This document shows positions 59,566-64,000 of a stretch of DNA of 64,000 nucleotides, in pieces. A program made the translations under genes and the position numbers. The notes beneath the pieces were generated by a model. That model did no database searches. It was not told the DNA's origin and worked only from the letters and a program-made list of their open reading frames with translations. Position 1 is the first letter of the stretch; the number at the start of each line of letters is the position of its first letter. This DNA comes from Leucaena leucocephala (Eukaryota > Streptophyta > Magnoliopsida > Fabales > Fabaceae): positions 17,693,001 through 17,757,000 of the forward strand of contig CM073515.1 of the NCBI GenBank assembly GCA_037074615.1, read 5' to 3'.

Positions 59566-62500
59566 TGTAACATCCTTACTTCCATACATATTAGGGACCA
59601 TTCAGCAGCATTTAGAACCACTTTCAAGACCATGGAAGTCCATTAGCCAAATATGGAATTTTACTCTTTCTCGTATTACTGTTCATATGGTATTCCAGAT
59701 TAGCAACGAACTTCGAAAAATCATAACTAATTCTAGAAAACTCGAAATGAAGTGGTTCAAAAATATAAGTGAAGATAACATCTTAAAATTTAAGGAAAAA
59801 ATAATTTCTAGACCAAATGATTAGCCAATTGATACAGTTTATTCGTTGAAGTTTACTGTTCATTTGGTCAAAAACTCTGGAAACAGATTCTGGTCCCTTA
59901 CTTTGGAAATTCATTTCTCTTGATATACACATCCAAATGAAACGTTCCACCTATGAATTTAAAGCTCTGGATGTGTGCTACATGTTCATAAAATTTGGTG
60001 AACTAATTCCTTCATTTGCTAGGTCAAACTAAAGCCACAAAAAAACTGCTTTAGGACCTACGTTTTTACCATTTCAGTTTCTTTTCTTTCATTTCCAATA
60101 ATTGTTTCAGCATGCTCAAGCCATCAAATAAGCTTCTTAACATTCATATACATCATGTACATATGCCATAAGTATTACAATAGTTTCATCACATAAATGG
60201 ACACCTTACATGGCATTTACATACATAGACAATTTATAGTATATGCTAAAATCTCAATACTTCACTTCCTTTCTTCCATTCTTTAGCTCTTCTCCATGCA
60301 TACCTTTTCTTCATGCTTGACCTAAATTGGTTGGTTATGAGAGAGTGAGATTCTAGGGAATCTCAGTAGCAAACATTACCACTTAAATATGCAAGATGGA
60401 TGCTAATGCATGATATGTAATTTCATTAAACTTTCTTTGATTAGTGACATGCCAACATGCTACAAACTTTTACATAAAGTGCATGGCCATGGAAACATGT
60501 TATTCACAATACATTCAACATCATTTATCATGTCACAACATCATTCAAATAACATATACATGTCAACACATAAGCATACCACATCAAGCACATAAAGAGA
60601 TAAGTTCACTACCTTGCACTTAAGCTTTTCTCTTGACCTTTAGCCCTTGCTCCCTAGCTTTCCAACCATGAAGCATTTATGTCCATCACTTCCCAACATC
60701 TTCTTGGATGTTTCATAGTCCTAAACACATTCATATTCATCACATAACTCATTAGAACTCATGAACTCCAACCATGTTCAAGACTAACTTTGTTACACTC
60801 TTTATTGTCATAACTTTCTCTAATTTTCACTAATCCACTTGGCTCTTGAACCAATTGATGTCTTGACTTTACCCTACACAATTTCATCTTTTGAATCCAT
60901 TTATGAGCTTAGAATCATAAAATTCCAGCTCCTTCATGGCATGCTGAACAGAATTGAACATAAGCACACAATTCTTTCAAAAATTCTCATTTTGATTCTA
61001 ATGCTTCCCATACTTGTTTCTCCACTTTACCCCACACAACTTTTCATTTTAAAACCATTGGAACCATCAAAATCATGAAATTCCAATTACTGTTCACGCG
61101 AGTGAACAGTACCATAAGGAATCTCAAAGACTACAACCTTGAGATTTTAATGTTTCCAATGTTCAAAACCTTTCCAATCCTACACAAAATCATCATACAA
61201 ACTCAATGGAAGCATTAAATCATTGAAATTCAATTTCCTTCCCTCATGAACAGTGCATACCGAACAGGGCACACCATGGCAAAGTCAAGAATATCAATTT
61301 GATTCAACAACCAACCACTTAACTGGCTTGTTTAAGCTTCAATCATATAGTTCTAACTTTAATTTCTTCTTTCCCCTTTCCTTTAAGGTCTTTGGGCAGC
61401 ACCACCCCTTAGAGAAAACTCAACTTTTCTCCCATCAAAACCCTAAGTTCAAGCTCCCAAATCAAAGGAAAATAAGCTAGGAGAGATTGCTTACCTTTAA
61501 TCTCTAGCTTGCTTGAACTTTGGAACCTTGAATCTTCTTTGTCTTGGCTTGAGTTTCCATTTTACAAGAGTTTCCCCAAGGGTCCATGAATCTACGGTTT
61601 GCTACAGAATTGGAGGGGTATTTATAGCCAAAATCCAAGAAAAATGAATGGCCAAGATTGATTTGGTTACTATTTGATCTAAAGGCCCACATTTAATCTT
61701 GGATTTAACTTTTTCATAAAATAATAATTATGACATCATGTGGGACAGCTCATGGGACACCTCAAGGGGTTAGGTGGCGTGCTCATAGTGTAAGGAACCT
61801 TCTGAAGAAATTCCAGTCCAATCCGGTACCGATCAGTGCAGTTTCACAACAACCGGACTGTGTTCTGTTCCTAATTTTTTATAATATACCAGGATATATA
61901 TTCTATCCTAAAACTTAATGTCTAGGCTTCTCATACCATTGAAAATATTAGACTGAGTATTTATCTGCCATCCATCCCTTGAGAAATGACCAAAATACCC
62001 TTGGTGTCCTTTCTTGCACTGCACTGACCCTAAGGGCATAACTGTCATTTCACCCCTTCTTGTACTGCCTTAGGGCATATATTAACTCTATATAATAATA
62101 TTTATACTATGTCCCACGTTTTTGGCCTGTCCAGAATGACCAAAATGACCTCCATCCATCACTAGTACAGTATGAGCATCCAGGGATATTTTCGTAATTT
62201 CGCACTTATCCTGGACTGCTCTATACTCTGGCCCACTTAACTATCTAGTCATCACATTGGGCCTGCTATGGCGCCATTTGGGCCTTGGTTTGGGCTCATT
62301 GCCTTTATGCCCTTTTATGGCACAAATCCCAAGACACCTCTCCCGATCCTATTTATCGGGTATTCTATTCTACCATAAAATCCCGTAAGAATTCTACAGG
62401 ATTCCTTTTCTGACTCTGTCTGTTTGATAAATTCATATATTAAATATAAGAATTTACAGTAAAGTTTCATCTGATTCTGATTAATGAAAAATACTGCAAT

Positions 62501-62916
62501 AATTCCGGCTGACTTCAGGAATTTATATCAATTAATCGGGACCTCAAATCAAAATTCTGTGTTACGTTAAACTGACCGGAATAATTATGTCTATCTACTG
62601 GTAAAATTTGAGTCTGATCTGATTCCGGGCATTTTTTGCCTGTTTGGGCTCAACTTTTCCATAATTACATTTGGGTCCCTGACTTTTTACTTAATTACAT
62701 TTAGGTCCCTAAACTTTTGGAAATTACCACTTTGGGCCCAAATCTTGTTTCTACTTTAACTTTTGGCCTTTAACATTTTCTACTTTGCATTTTAGTCCTT
62801 CTCCTTCTTCAGGACTCATATAACCTTTATCATTCCTTCTTATCTTCGTCATAATCCTTTCTAAACCTCTTTCCACTATCAGTACTATACATATAGGGAA
62901 AAATTAGGATATGACA
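59566..62916 (-). mobile_element. Complete 3' LTR of a T-family Ty3/gypsy element, 3351 bp
   Basis: On the plus strand it runs from TGTAACATCCTTACTTCC to AATTAGGATATGACA (element strand TGTCATATCC...GGATGTTACA). The polypurine tract abuts its 5' end, so it is the 3' LTR of a minus-strand element. The length fits Tekay/Del. This is the best reference copy of the family in the window. Confidence 0.85.
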
Positions 62917-62934
62917 TTTCTACCTCCCTTAAAA
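62917..62934 (-). other. Polypurine tract of the T-family element
   Basis: The minus strand reads TTTTAAGGGAGGTAGAAA just before TGTCATATCC. Upstream is AATTTCGAGGATGAAATT (NFEDEI), a typical end of Tekay/Del polyproteins ahead of the tract. Confidence 0.8.
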
Positions 62935-63422
62935 TAAATTTCATCCTCGAAATTTAATTAACACCTCAGTCAAGGATTGGGGTATTTACCTCTTATCTTT
63001 TATCGTGACATATTAACGGAGTTCTTTTTATATCTGTAATTCTTCATATCTTACTATGATAATCCTTTTGTCATGAATCAACTCACTCAGAGTTGAACTC
63101 CAGTTAATTCTATTACTTTCTTGCTACGCATTTATCTACATATGTACTCCTCAATATACTGGACTTGTGAGTAGCGTCCATTTCTTTCATGTCAAACTCC
63201 CTTGAATACTGCTATATTCTGGAGCTTCTACTAACTATTCATCATATTTCTTAGTGCAATCACTTATTGCTCATTTGAGTATCTAGCGGAATTCTCTGAA
63301 TATCCGCAAACTTTAACTCTTATTCTCATATCATCATACATTCTTATCATCTTTAAAAACTCATCATAATACAGAGAGAGGACTTATATCATTATTCTTT
63401 CTTTCATTGCTCTACTGCTAAA

Positions 63423-63485
63423 TAGGAGCACGTAGGAGCATATAGGAGCATATAGGAGCACATATGAGCATATAGGAGCACATAC
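63423..63485. repeat. Minisatellite, TAGGAGCATA-type units
   Basis: About six units of 10-11 bases (taggagcata, taggagcaca, atgagcata). Confidence 0.85.
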
Positions 63486-63545
63486 TCTAACATGCATAAT
63501 GCCTGGCCAATGTGTTGCAGGACTACATACCTGCTCATGAATGCA

Positions 63546-63637
63546 AAGCTCTAACATCGGAGCTCAAGCATTCCTTCTCTTAATATGCACAACTCTAACA
63601 CTCGGAGCTTGCACAGCTCTAACATTCGGAGCTTTAG
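63546..63637. repeat. Interspersed short repeat AGCTCTAACATTCGGAGCT
   Basis: Three copies near 63547, 63591 and 63615. Each is flanked by AGCT/AGCT, so each copy can fold on itself. Confidence 0.7.
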
Positions 63638-64000
63638 CATATTTTACAAACATAACATAACATAACATAATGCCTGGCACTTTATGCAAGGAGTGAAAGC
63701 TCTCATTTGCTCTTTCATATGTAACATATCATTTAAATGTCTTACCCCTTTTAGCAGGGAGCCTCTCTATCTGTTTACAAGGCTAGCTATTATGCCACTT
63801 CGTATTGCATTTCTCAATACACCTTTCTCATAACATATCTCATTTTGTATCTTTTATATCATAACATGACATATCTAGCCACATCTGGCTATATCATAGT
63901 CTATCTTTCAAATCCATTTCATTTGGATTTAACATAAGGGTTCTAGTCTCTTATTATTCATAACCCTTTTTAGCTTTTCATAGCTCTTTCTATCATCTTA

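Larger units (their letters stand above)
62935..64000 (-). mobile_element. 3' internal region of the T-family element, decayed
   Basis: No long coding frame remains. It includes two small tandem repeats (63423-63485 and 63546-63637) and continues past the window edge. Partly matched by 29401-30000. Confidence 0.65.

Overview
The window looks like plant nuclear DNA, probably from a eudicot. It is AT-rich and dominated by nested, decayed LTR retrotransposons, with plant-type primer-binding sites, MITE-like and SINE-like pieces, an AT-rich satellite and one intron-containing gene relic. I cannot name the species. There are no bacterial operons, CRISPR arrays or recognisable rRNA or tRNA genes.

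Layout. 1-4750: two oppositely oriented long LTRs of a Ty3/gypsy (Tekay/Del-like) family, here called T, around a scrap of gag with a decayed tRNA-Met primer-binding site. 5441-7020: an LTR of a second family (E, Athila/Tat-like) between two diverged 65-bp direct repeats. 7442-7835: a Mutator-type MITE candidate with a 9-bp target duplication. About 10254-10440: a SINE-like element. 11154-11396: a small gene for a predicted secreted 80-residue His/Asp-rich peptide, the only apparently intact non-TE gene. 13121-17890: eleven tandem copies of a ~434-bp AT-rich satellite with a GC-richer core and visible dimer and trimer duplications.

19709-22978: a multi-exon relic of a ubiquitin-like plus WLM (Wss1/SPRTN-type) DNA-protein-crosslink metalloprotease gene. 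Its zinc-binding motif survives, but it carries several frameshifts, in-frame stops and a lost splice acceptor. 23653-29400: two T-family LTRs head to head, followed by decayed T internal sequence to about 31092.

31093-57372: an E-family element (3' LTR, gag-protease remnants without reverse transcriptase, 5' LTR). It is split by a large Ty1/copia complex (family K, 32571-50152). The complex holds pol, a solo LTR with a perfect 5-bp target duplication inside integrase, a second inserted LTR that carries captured internal sequence, and a 3905-bp tandem duplication of gag plus LTR. That duplication is best explained by unequal crossing-over between two LTRs, and the crossover can be placed within a few bases. 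57373-64000: T-family LTRs nested in the E 5' LTR, with the polypurine tract and internal region running off the right edge.

The coding remnants are retroelement proteins and do not form a pathway. The points of biological interest are the recombination history of the copia complex, the satellite, the decaying crosslink-repair protease and the clustered GTCGCGAC-like motifs of family E. Assignments rest on motif recognition and hand comparison within the window; no database search was run.
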